DNA of 6,275 bases from Akkermansiaceae bacterium (GCA_023301645.1 JALZUH010000233.1:1-6275); one strand, 5' to 3'; shown: positions 1-6,250, counted from the stretch's first letter. The notes: generated from the letters alone by a model not told the origin. Translations and numbers: made by a program.

Positions 1-839
1 TCATTGATAATATTTACGCTACACCCGCCAAGCTCAGAGACAGCATCTTTGTCAATCGCATCAGAAAAGCCCTCGAGCTATTCGAATTACGCAATAGTAA
101 TCACGAAACCTCTGAATTCCTCGCAACACAGTCAGATCTCGACGCTAATCGATCACTCGCTTCATACTCCATTATCAAGGTTTTTCTGTGGGCTATACCG
201 ATTTTAGGATTCATCGGCACAGTGATGGGTCTATCTGATGCGGTTGGCTCACTATCCATAGGCGGAGACACCGACCCAGAGGCACTTGAGCAATCAATAA
301 GTAATCTCACTAGTGGCCTGGGTGTCGCATTCGACACCACATTACTAGGCCTTATTTTATCCATACTACTCAGCTTCCCGCTATCAATAGTGCAAAAGAA
401 AGAGGACGAAACACTCACCCTCATCGACACCTTCTGCACGGAGAAGCTTTTACCAAAGCTCAATGACAGCGCCTCGTCATCACAAGAGATGGCTCTGAGC
501 AAAGCAGGCTCCATCCCTGAGCTCATCAATGCTCTCGCCCAAACACATGAGTCATTTCTAAGAAGTTTACAAACAACCAGCGCACAGATGAAGCAAAACT
601 CTGAAACAAGTAATCAGCTTCTAATGAAAAACTATCAGCTCATAGAGAGCTCATTCGCAGCCTCCGTGAACAAGCTTAACCAGCGCAGCAGCGAACTTTT
701 CCAAAAATCCGATCAGGAACTCGACGCTACATTCAAACGCCTCGAACTAGGGGTAGACCTCATCAATCAGTCGCTCAAAAAGCTAGGCGATGAAGGATCT
801 ATACCCACCACCAAAAAGCGAGGTTTCTTCAGCAGGTAG
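1..839 (+). CDS. MotA/TolQ/ExbB-family proton channel subunit with long C-terminal helical tail (5' end outside window)
   Basis: The reading frame is open from the first full codon at position 3, so the start and the first membrane helix lie upstream; 278 residues are visible. Visible residues 57-81 form a hydrophobic helix with the family motif IPILGFIGTVMGL, and residues 103-130 form a second one (LTSGLGVAFDTTLLGLIL). These match TM2 and TM3 of ExbB/TolQ; Thr73 and Thr112/Thr113 sit where those proteins have pore-lining threonines. Residues 1-56 would be the cytoplasmic loop. The last ~148 residues (131-278) form a Gln/Ser/Leu-rich, probably coiled-coil cytoplasmic tail ending in a basic KKRGFFSR, much longer than in E. 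coli TolQ or ExbB. Known family role: a pentamer around a dimer of ExbD/TolR/MotB-type subunits that converts ion flow into mechanical work. Candidate partners are the two convergent minus-strand genes downstream, though a closer partner could lie to the left. Cargo and pathway cannot be told. Family assignment is firm, exact function is not. Confidence 0.88.
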   Translation, partial: IDNIYATPAKLRDSIFVNRIRKALELFELRNSNHETSEFLATQSDLDANRSLASYSIIKVFLWAIPILGFIGTVMGLSDAVGSLSIGGDTDPEALEQSISNLTSGLGVAFDTTLLGLILSILLSFPLSIVQKKEDETLTLIDTFCTEKLLPKLNDSASSSQEMALSKAGSIPELINALAQTHESFLRSLQTTSAQMKQNSETSNQLLMKNYQLIESSFAASVNKLNQRSSELFQKSDQELDATFKRLELGVDLINQSLKKLGDEGSIPTTKKRGFFSR

Positions 840-899
840 AGTGATCCCCCGCTACCCCGTAAGATCATTCCATCTCAATAGCGTGGACGAGCTGCAAGA

Positions 900-919
900 A
901 GCTCCTGAAGACAGGAGCT
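900..919. other. Perfect 8-bp hairpin between convergent genes
   Basis: The arms at 900-907 (AGCTCCTG) and 912-919 (CAGGAGCT) are perfectly complementary around the loop AAGA. An alternative overlapping hairpin pairs 889-893 (GAGCT) with 900-904 (AGCTC). The element lies between the ends of a plus-strand and a minus-strand gene, where a bidirectional terminator would be expected. However, no run of T follows it on either strand, so it does not qualify as a canonical intrinsic terminator. It may protect 3' ends or act with a factor. The structure is seen directly; the role is a guess. Confidence 0.4.
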
Positions 920-948
920 CTCGCTGGCGCAATATCATTAGCTAATTG

Positions 949-962
949 AGACCGAAGGGTCT
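949..962. other. Small 5-bp hairpin downstream of the 380-residue gene
   Basis: The arms AGACC (949-953) and GGTCT (958-962) flank a four-base loop, GAAG on the plus strand and CTTC on the minus strand. It lies 22 bp past the stop codon of the minus-strand 380-residue gene and would be the first structure in its 3' untranslated RNA. No T-tract follows. It is weak as a terminator and may be chance. Confidence 0.22.
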
Positions 963-984
963 ACACAAGGTAGCAGCACATCCA

Positions 985-2127
985 TTAGTCGAGTTTAAAG
1001 CGTGGAACCTTAACTTCCTCAATTTCTACTCTTCTTCCTGATGATCGGCTAGGGCGTTCTAGTTGATTAGAAAGCCCCACCTCTATAAGACTCGCCAAGC
1101 CTAATGTATTGTTGGTGTCATAAATACCACTCGCAACAGTGACCCAGCCAGCTGAAATTTTAAGCTCATCTGATATTTCCCTCGCCTTCAAGTATGTCTC
1201 GTATCCATCTGGATGCACTTCATAGACAAGCACCCCGTTTCCACTATCGGCCACAGGCAAAAGAACGTCTTGAAAAGCGTTCGAGTCATTTTGCAATTCG
1301 GCAAGAGTCACTCCACCATTCTCATAATCGGGTGATATTTTCCAAAGCATCACTACAGAGGTCAATGAATTAAAAAGCCCGATGGATTGCCCTCTATCAT
1401 TGACGATAGGATTTCTCCTGAAGTAGCTACTGGTTTTTAAGCGATCATACACATACTCGTAATCACCATTAGCTCCTTTGATTTTTTTTCTATTATAATT
1501 GAGCGCATCATAGTTTTTCTTAAGCTCACTTCTAACTAAGTCTTTGCTCGCTTCAGGATCCATGAAATGAATACGATCACCACGGACTAGAGCGTAATAC
1601 TTTCTTGCATTCTCAGGTGCGGCTCGGTTTTGAGGAATGCGAACTTTAGTCGGAACAACAGACATCAAGTCTGGCAGACTTGCTAGCTGTGATTGAAGTC
1701 CGTCCACCTCAGCTTGCTTTTTTGCCTGCTGAGCAAGTATCTTAGAGTGCTCACTATCGGCCTTAGCTCGTTCTTTTTCGAGTGTATTTATATGCGAGAA
1801 GTATACCTTCTTTTCGGCAATCTCCTCTTGCATCGAGATTATCAGAGCATCGTTATCTTGAGACGAATCAGCTGCTAAGCTCAGACGATTCAGAGCATCT
1901 TCACTTGCGCTAAGTTCCTTCTCTATTTCTTCTAAATGTATCTTACTCGCACTTACCTCCAGCTCTGAGGCAGGTGCTAAGTCATCCACCCATTCGACGA
2001 CCTTCTGGCTCACACCTGTTTGTATCAACACGAGAATAACTACCAGTAAAGCCACGACATTGGTCAGAGCATCCATCAGTGAGTCTAGAGACAATCCTTG
2101 CTCAGTATGTGTTTTTCTACGTGGCAT
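985..2127 (-). CDS. ExbD/TolR-like membrane-anchored stalk protein, Asp-bearing paralogue (380 aa)
   Basis: The start ATG at 2127 has an in-frame TAG two codons upstream, so no longer product is possible. Layout: basic N-terminus (MPRRK), one membrane helix at about residues 20-37, a Glu/Ala/Leu-rich coiled coil at about 52-150, then a soluble C-terminal domain. That N-in, one-helix, periplasmic-domain topology is that of ExbD, TolR and MotB. In SLDSLMDALTNVV, Asp19 just before the helix matches the essential Asp of ExbD (PFIDVML), so it is the likely ion-binding residue; Asp15 is a second acidic residue nearby. The C-terminal domain contains YYALVRGDRIHFMD (177-190) and a module with HPDGYETY (305-312), similar in pattern to its neighbour. 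At 380 residues it is far longer than ExbD (about 140), mostly because of the coiled coil. No OmpA-like peptidoglycan-binding motif is seen. It is second in a two-gene unit, 41 bp after the 314-residue gene, with no Shine-Dalgarno sequence. The substrate or process driven is unknown. Confidence 0.75.
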   Translation of the reverse strand: MPRRKTHTEQGLSLDSLMDALTNVVALLVVILVLIQTGVSQKVVEWVDDLAPASELEVSASKIHLEEIEKELSASEDALNRLSLAADSSQDNDALIISMQEEIAEKKVYFSHINTLEKERAKADSEHSKILAQQAKKQAEVDGLQSQLASLPDLMSVVPTKVRIPQNRAAPENARKYYALVRGDRIHFMDPEASKDLVRSELKKNYDALNYNRKKIKGANGDYEYVYDRLKTSSYFRRNPIVNDRGQSIGLFNSLTSVVMLWKISPDYENGGVTLAELQNDSNAFQDVLLPVADSGNGVLVYEVHPDGYETYLKAREISDELKISAGWVTVASGIYDTNNTLGLASLIEVGLSNQLERPSRSSGRRVEIEEVKVPRFKLD

Positions 2128-2168
2128 AATCTATACGGCTTAGCTGTTATTATTCGTTGGGGTGCTAG

Positions 2169-3113
2169 TTAGTGCCCAAACTTTGATAAATCAATCGGGC
2201 CATCATTAGGAATAGCTAGCTTTCCAGTATTGAGGCCATAGTCTACTTCTGCGAGTCCAGCGGCTAAATGGTAGCTACTCGTATTCGTATTACGTATCAG
2301 ATAGATCACCAATGTAGTTCTAGGTTTGGTATATAGCTCCGCGTCCTCGATATGCTTTTGCTGACCAGCTGGCCTTAATCGGTTAAGCCGTTTTTTCTCT
2401 TCGACTATTTTACGCTCTTTTTTCATTTTTGCCCGCCACTGCCTTTCAAAGTTAGGCGACTCTTTGCGCTCCATACTCTGCACCCTACTGCAAAAATCAG
2501 CATAGGCTTTACTCGTATTGATCTCATGGGTGCCCACCCTTATAGTATCACCGTCTTCTGCACGGATAATAATCCCCTCATGATCACACTCCACAAAATA
2601 CATGTGCCTCGGTCGATCCAAACCTGTCCCTCCCATATCAATAATAACGGATTCTTTAGGCTCGGTCAGGTTTTTACGCTCTTCTATTTCAGCACTCAGG
2701 CTCATACGCTTCCCCTCGATATCTGAAAAAGTCTGCTCAATACTACGAGTTTGCTCCTGGAGCTTATTGATTTTAGCTTTTAGCTCTACATCAGTCTGAG
2801 ACAATGCTGCTTGCTTACCTCTTAATAAGTCGAGCTGCTCTTTAATACCGTTAAACTTAACTAACGCCTCTCGCTTATCAAAGATCTTCGCTTTGATTTC
2901 TGCTATCTTTTTACTAGCTTCACTTGCTTGTTCTTTAAGCTCTTGGTTCGCATTAGCTCGCGCTAGCTCCTCCTCATCTAGTGAGCTCTTCCGCTTCTTG
3001 ATCACCATCGTTAAGGCGATAAGTAATGTTAAAATACCAATGAGGCAGGTTAATATACTTATAAAGGGAAACAGCGATACTGCCCCATCACTCGATTTTT
3101 TGCGCCTACTCAT
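2169..3113 (-). CDS. ExbD/TolR-like membrane-anchored stalk protein, Asp-less paralogue (314 aa)
   Basis: The start ATG at 3113 is the only possible one nearby; an in-frame TAG lies eight codons upstream. Layout: basic N-terminus (MSRRKK), a membrane helix at about residues 17-38 (FISILTCLIGILTLLIALTMV), a long charged coiled coil at about 45-148, then a C-terminal domain. That domain has a strand-like segment MYFVECDHEG (171-180), a very basic and acidic helix (about 213-250) and an ending YLIRNTNTSSYHLAAGL (271-287). The sequence before the helix resembles the ExbD motif PFIDVML, but reads PFISILT, so Ser19 replaces the usual proton-carrying Asp. The first 22 residues align without gaps to the 380-residue neighbour. 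It is therefore probably a paralogue that pairs with that protein and with a TolQ-like channel in the inner membrane. It is first in the minus-strand unit and divergent from the transaldolase. The function is unknown; a purely structural stalk role is inference. Confidence 0.7.
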   Translation of the reverse strand: MSRRKKSSDGAVSLFPFISILTCLIGILTLLIALTMVIKKRKSSLDEEELARANANQELKEQASEASKKIAEIKAKIFDKREALVKFNGIKEQLDLLRGKQAALSQTDVELKAKINKLQEQTRSIEQTFSDIEGKRMSLSAEIEERKNLTEPKESVIIDMGGTGLDRPRHMYFVECDHEGIIIRAEDGDTIRVGTHEINTSKAYADFCSRVQSMERKESPNFERQWRAKMKKERKIVEEKKRLNRLRPAGQQKHIEDAELYTKPRTTLVIYLIRNTNTSSYHLAAGLAEVDYGLNTGKLAIPNDGPIDLSKFGH

Positions 3114-3272
3114 AATAACAAGATGAATATAAAGCTAAATGGAACACCTCTACTAAAAAACATAAAATACATAAAACAACAATCCAATTAATACCAACCC
3201 CAACAATCTCAGCCTGCATGCCGTAAATCCTGCTTGCATGCCTGAGCTTAGTGACTATGTATCCCCTTACAT
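3114..3272. promoter_or_regulatory. Divergent intergenic region serving the ExbD-like pair and the transaldolase
   Basis: These 159 bp separate two divergent start codons and must hold promoters for both directions. The left two thirds are very A/T-rich, with A on the plus strand and T on the minus strand. A TATATT (minus strand, 3131-3126) could be a -10 for the leftward genes but has no good -35. On the plus strand TTGCAT (3234-3239) and TATGTA (3256-3261), 16 bp apart, are a weak possible promoter; it would give a leader of only a few bases. No Shine-Dalgarno sequence precedes either start. The presence of promoters is inferred from gene layout; the exact boxes are not established. Confidence 0.4.
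3212..3242. repeat. 20-bp-spaced direct repeat GCYTGCATGCC upstream of the transaldolase
   Basis: GCCTGCATGCC (3212-3222) and GCTTGCATGCC (3232-3242) match at 10 of 11 bases with start points exactly 20 bp apart. Each holds the self-complementary core GCATGC. The second copy overlaps the weak -35-like TTGCAT. Spacing near two helical turns would put both on the same face of the DNA, which suits a dimeric regulator, but no regulator is identified. Confidence 0.45.
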
Positions 3273-4238
3273 ATGAGCACAGCAAATCATCTCGACCAAC
3301 TCAAGAAATACACCACTGTCGTGGCAGATACAGGCGACTTCACCACCATGGAGGAATACAAGCCACAAGATGCGACGACTAACCCGTCCCTCATCCTCCA
3401 AGCCGCAGCAAAGCCAGAATACAAGCCTCTCGTTGACAAAGCGATCAGTGAGCACGCTGGCTCAGCCCTCACAGGTGACGCACTTACAGAGAGCGTGATC
3501 GACCGTATTCTTATCCTCTTCGGACTGGAAATCCTTAAGATCGTTCCTGGTCGTGTATCTACAGAAGTTGACGCACGTCTATCATTCGATACAGCTAGCA
3601 CAGTCGCAAAAGGCCGCCAACTCATCGAAATGTATGAAAAAGAAGGCATCAGCCGCGACCGCATCCTCATCAAAATCGCCTCCACTTGGGAGGGCATTCG
3701 TGCAGCTGAAGAGCTCGAGAAAGAAGGCATCCACTGTAACCTCACTCTTCTCTTCTCCTTCGCACAAGCCGTAGCATGTGCAGAAGCAGGCGTGCAGCTC
3801 ATCTCACCATTTGTAGGTCGTATCTACGACTGGTATAAGAAGTCTACTGGTAACGAATACACCGGTGCTGATGATCCGGGTGTGCAGTCAGTGAAAAAGA
3901 TTTATAACTACTACAAGAAGTTCGGCTACAAGACTGAAGTCATGGGAGCATCATTCCGTAACACTAGCCAGATCACTGAGCTTGCAGGTTGTGACCTTCT
4001 TACCATTAGCCCAGGTCTTCTCGAAACACTCCAGAACACAGCTGGAGAGCTCACTGAGAAAATCAACGAAACAACAGCTCAGTCATGCGACTGTGAGAAG
4101 ATCTCACTCGACGAAAAAGCATTCCGTTTTGAATATAACGAAGATGCTATGGCAACAGAGAAAACAGCAGAAGGAATCCGTAACTTCTCCGCTGACATCG
4201 TCAAACTTGAGAAACTCATCTCTGACATGATGGCGTAA
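3273..4238 (+). CDS. tal: Transaldolase, TalB-type (class I Schiff-base enzyme)
   Basis: A complete 321-residue protein, close to the 317 residues of E. coli TalB and aligning with it from the N-terminus (KKYTTVVADTGD, then PQDATTNPSLIL). It transfers a dihydroxyacetone unit between sedoheptulose 7-phosphate and glyceraldehyde 3-phosphate in the non-oxidative pentose phosphate pathway, in the cytoplasm. The active site looks intact with a constant offset of +2 from TalB: Asp19, Asn37, Glu98, Schiff-base Lys134 (in RILIKIASTW), Thr158, Ser178 and phosphate-binding Arg183 (SPFVGR). Later landmarks YYKKFGYKTEVMGASFRN and AEGIRNF are also typical. The start at 3273 fits the family N-terminus, although no Shine-Dalgarno sequence precedes it. 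The gene is divergent from the ExbD-like pair and closed by a strong terminator at 4279-4312, so it is probably transcribed alone. Confidence 0.97.
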   Translation: MSTANHLDQLKKYTTVVADTGDFTTMEEYKPQDATTNPSLILQAAAKPEYKPLVDKAISEHAGSALTGDALTESVIDRILILFGLEILKIVPGRVSTEVDARLSFDTASTVAKGRQLIEMYEKEGISRDRILIKIASTWEGIRAAEELEKEGIHCNLTLLFSFAQAVACAEAGVQLISPFVGRIYDWYKKSTGNEYTGADDPGVQSVKKIYNYYKKFGYKTEVMGASFRNTSQITELAGCDLLTISPGLLETLQNTAGELTEKINETTAQSCDCEKISLDEKAFRFEYNEDAMATEKTAEGIRNFSADIVKLEKLISDMMA

Positions 4239-4278
4239 TCACGCCTCAAATCATCGCTTTCAAAGTGATAACAATCAA

Positions 4279-4320
4279 AAAACGGGGTGTTTCGCAAGAA
4301 ACACCCCGTTTTCGTTTTAC
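4279..4320 (+). terminator. Strong intrinsic terminator after the transaldolase
   Basis: The left arm 4279-4293 pairs perfectly with the right arm 4298-4312 over 15 bp around the loop GCAA, a GNRA-type tetraloop closed by C-G. The centre of the stem is ACGGGGTGTT against AACACCCCGT. The right side runs into TTTT, then CG, then TTTT, giving the expected U-rich 3' side. An A-run (4277-4282) on the left means it could also stop leftward transcription. It lies 40 bp past the transaldolase stop codon and separates that gene from ilvB. Confidence 0.92.
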
Positions 4321-4355
4321 AAAACAATAAAAACCTGCCTACTTAACCCCAGAAA

Positions 4356-4412
4356 CAGTCAATTCAGACAAAACCCGCCAATTCGGCAGATAAGACTACC
4401 AATTCGGTAGAT
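4356..4412. repeat. Three-copy 19-21-bp-period repeat upstream of ilvB
   Basis: Three related elements centre on AATTC at 4361, 4380 and 4401. They read CAGTCAATTCA (4356-4366), CCGCCAATTCG (4375-4385) and CTACCAATTCG (4396-4406). The last two extend to a 14-base match at 13 of 14 positions (4378-4391 and 4399-4412). The third is a perfect inverted repeat, CTACC-AATTC-GGTAG (4396-4410). The second can pair at four of five positions with a compensating G-C in place of A-T. They lie 38-95 bp before the ilvB start, where an operator or 5' leader element would sit. No Ile/Leu/Val-rich leader peptide or attenuator hairpin is visible. Function unknown; regulatory role inferred from position. Confidence 0.5.
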
Positions 4413-4450
4413 GAAAAGACACAACTCTAACGAGAAATCGCCACTTTAAC

Positions 4451-6181
4451 ATGAGCAAGCAACAAGCCTTAGACGGTGCACAAGCACTTATCAAAACTCT
4501 CGATGATCTAGGCATCGAATATATTTTCGGATACTCTGGAGGAGCCGCTATCCCCATCTTCGACGCTCTTGTTACAGTAAAGAGCAATATCAAATTCGTC
4601 CTAGCTCGCCACGAGCAAGGCTGCTGTCACATGGCAGATGGCTACGGTCGCGCTACAGGCAAGCCTGCTGTTGTCCTCGTAACATCGGGCCCCGGTGCAG
4701 GAAACACCATTACAGGTATCATGACAGCCCAGATGGACTCAGTGCCGATGATCATCCTCTCTGGCCAGCAGGTCACATGGATGCTAGGTAAGGATGCATT
4801 CCAAGAGGCAGACATTTTCGGCATCACCATGCCTATCGTGAAGCATAACTACTTGGTTAAAAACACCAACGACATCCCTCGCATAACTCGTGAAGCGCAT
4901 CACATCGCCACCTCAGGACGCCCTGGCCCAGTGCTCATCGACCTGCCGAAAGACATTACCTCGGCAGACTTCTCAGGAGACCTTAATCCTACCCTAGACC
5001 TTCCGGGCTATCACCCAGAGACCACCTACCAACTAGACGACTCCGCCATTGACGCCGCCCTACAGCTCATTCACAAGGCCGAGCGACCACTCATCCTTGC
5101 TGGTCAAGGTGCCATGATCTCTGGTGCGCACGACGAGCTCAAAGAACTTGCAGAAACCCTCCAATGCCCAGTCACCTCCACCCTACTAGGAAAAGGTGTA
5201 TTCTCCGAAGAGCACGAGCTCTCAGTCGGCATGCTCGGCATGCATGGCACCGCATATGCTAATAAAGCAGTATGCGACTGTGACCTACTCATCAATATAG
5301 GCTCACGCTTTGATGACCGCATCATCGGACAGGCTGATAAATTTTGTAGCAACGCTAAGATTATTCACATCGACATTGACCCATCAGAGATGAAGAAAAT
5401 GATCACAGCTGACGTTGAAATCATCAGTGATGCCAAAACAGCGCTGATTGAAATCAATAAACGCACCTCAGGCCTCGACACCAAGCAATGGCTAGCAACC
5501 ATCGAAGGCTGGAAAAAGAAATTCCCACTAAGCTACCGCAAGCAAGGCGGGCTTCGCATGCAGCAAGTCATTGATGAGCTCTACCAGATCGCTGGTGGTG
5601 ACGCCATTGTCGCTACCGACGTAGGTCAGCACCAGATGTGGGCAGCGCAGTTCTACAAGACGAACTCATCACTCAAGTGGCTCTCCTCTGGAGGAGCAGG
5701 CACCATGGGATTCGGTTTCCCAGCCGCTATCGGTGCTGCATTTGCATGCCCTGATCAGACGGTTATCTCCATCTCAGGTGATGGCGGTTTTCAGATGACT
5801 CTCTTTGAGCTATCTACTGCAGCTATTCACAAGCTTCCGATCAAAATCGTTGTCCTTAATAACCACTACCTAGGAATGGTAAGGCAGTGGCAAGAGCTCT
5901 TCTTCGACGATCGTAAGTCAGGTGTAGATCTCGAAGGAAACCCTGACTTCTGCAAGCTTGCAGCTGCCTACGGCATCCCCTCAGTCTACATCAAGCGCCC
6001 CGCCGACGTGAAGCGCCAGCTAGAGAAAGCCTTCGCCATCAAAGACGGCCCCGTTCTCATCCATGCTGAGTGTATCAAGACTGATAATGTATTCCCCATG
6101 ATCCCAGCAGGAGCTGCCCTAGAGGACATGCTCACTGAACCACCAAAAGGACAGTTAGCCAAACCTACTGGTTCGACCTAA
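4451..6181 (+). CDS. ilvB: Acetolactate (acetohydroxyacid) synthase, catalytic large subunit
   Basis: A complete 576-residue ThDP-dependent enzyme that condenses two pyruvates to 2-acetolactate, or pyruvate with 2-oxobutyrate to 2-aceto-2-hydroxybutyrate. This is the first common step to valine, leucine and isoleucine. Domains: N-terminal pyrimidine-binding domain (about 5-170) with catalytic Glu55 in ARHEQG; central FAD-binding-type domain (about 195-335) with GSRFDDR; C-terminal ThDP-binding domain (about 370-555) with GDGGFQMT (443-450) and Asn470-Asn471 closing the metal-binding motif. VGQHQMW (391-397) and LGMVRQW (474-480), with Trp480 matching the Trp that favours 2-oxobutyrate, separate it from pyruvate oxidase and glyoxylate carboligase. 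Odd points are QGCCH for the common QGAAH, and GQQVTWMLGKDAFQE (105-119) for the usual GQVPxxxIGTDAFQE. An in-frame stop upstream and no other ATG fix the start at 4451; no Shine-Dalgarno sequence is seen. The C-terminus (KPTGST) is encoded within a tandem repeat. The next gene starts 69 bp on and is probably ilvN. Confidence 0.97.
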   Translation: MSKQQALDGAQALIKTLDDLGIEYIFGYSGGAAIPIFDALVTVKSNIKFVLARHEQGCCHMADGYGRATGKPAVVLVTSGPGAGNTITGIMTAQMDSVPMIILSGQQVTWMLGKDAFQEADIFGITMPIVKHNYLVKNTNDIPRITREAHHIATSGRPGPVLIDLPKDITSADFSGDLNPTLDLPGYHPETTYQLDDSAIDAALQLIHKAERPLILAGQGAMISGAHDELKELAETLQCPVTSTLLGKGVFSEEHELSVGMLGMHGTAYANKAVCDCDLLINIGSRFDDRIIGQADKFCSNAKIIHIDIDPSEMKKMITADVEIISDAKTALIEINKRTSGLDTKQWLATIEGWKKKFPLSYRKQGGLRMQQVIDELYQIAGGDAIVATDVGQHQMWAAQFYKTNSSLKWLSSGGAGTMGFGFPAAIGAAFACPDQTVISISGDGGFQMTLFELSTAAIHKLPIKIVVLNNHYLGMVRQWQELFFDDRKSGVDLEGNPDFCKLAAAYGIPSVYIKRPADVKRQLEKAFAIKDGPVLIHAECIKTDNVFPMIPAGAALEDMLTEPPKGQLAKPTGST

Positions 6182-6222
6182 CACCTACCGGTTCGACCTA
6201 ACACCCACTGGTTTCCAACCCT
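6163..6222. repeat. 20-bp tandem repeat (about 3 copies) across the ilvB stop codon
   Basis: Copies at 6163-6182 and 6183-6202 differ at one base in 20 (T6169 versus C6189). A degenerate third copy starts at 6203 (ACCCACTGGTTTC). The first copy encodes the last ilvB codons and contains its stop; the others lie in the spacer before the next gene. The core CTACYGGTTCG resembles CTACCAATTCG upstream of ilvB. GGT-TCG-ACC within each full copy could form only a 3-bp stem. Seen directly; role unknown. Confidence 0.7.
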
Positions 6223-6250
6223 ACACAATCACCACACACTTTATAACATC

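Noticed and set aside
1..839. Flagellar stator MotA
   Set aside because: The motif pattern around both helices (GFIGTVMGL, GVAFDTTLLGL) is of the TolQ/ExbB branch and no flagellar gene or MotB is nearby.
222..839. Start of the channel gene at GTG 222
   Set aside because: That codon lies inside the conserved GFIGTVMGL helix and the frame is open to the window edge, so the true start is upstream.
1..3113. Zorya defence system
   Set aside because: A MotA-like subunit with a tail is present, but the stalk proteins show no OmpA-like peptidoglycan-binding domain and no ZorC, ZorD or ZorE gene is in view. Only the resemblance of the tail is kept as a finding.
3287..3802. 171-residue open frame antisense to the transaldolase
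   Set aside because: It mirrors the codon pattern of the transaldolase, which is certain by homology; its translation shows no recognisable domain and it is a shadow frame.
4316..4345. TTTACA (4316-4321) as a -35 box for ilvB
   Set aside because: It matches five of six bases of the -35 consensus, but no acceptable -10 lies 16-18 bp downstream, and it overlaps the 3' side of the terminator.
4321..4450. Attenuator with leader peptide upstream of ilvB
   Set aside because: No short frame rich in Ile, Leu or Val and no terminator-type hairpin lie between the transaldolase terminator and the ilvB start.
6163..6222. Possible CRISPR array
   Set aside because: The 20-bp units are directly adjacent with no spacers, degrade by the third copy and overlap a coding end; no cas gene is present.
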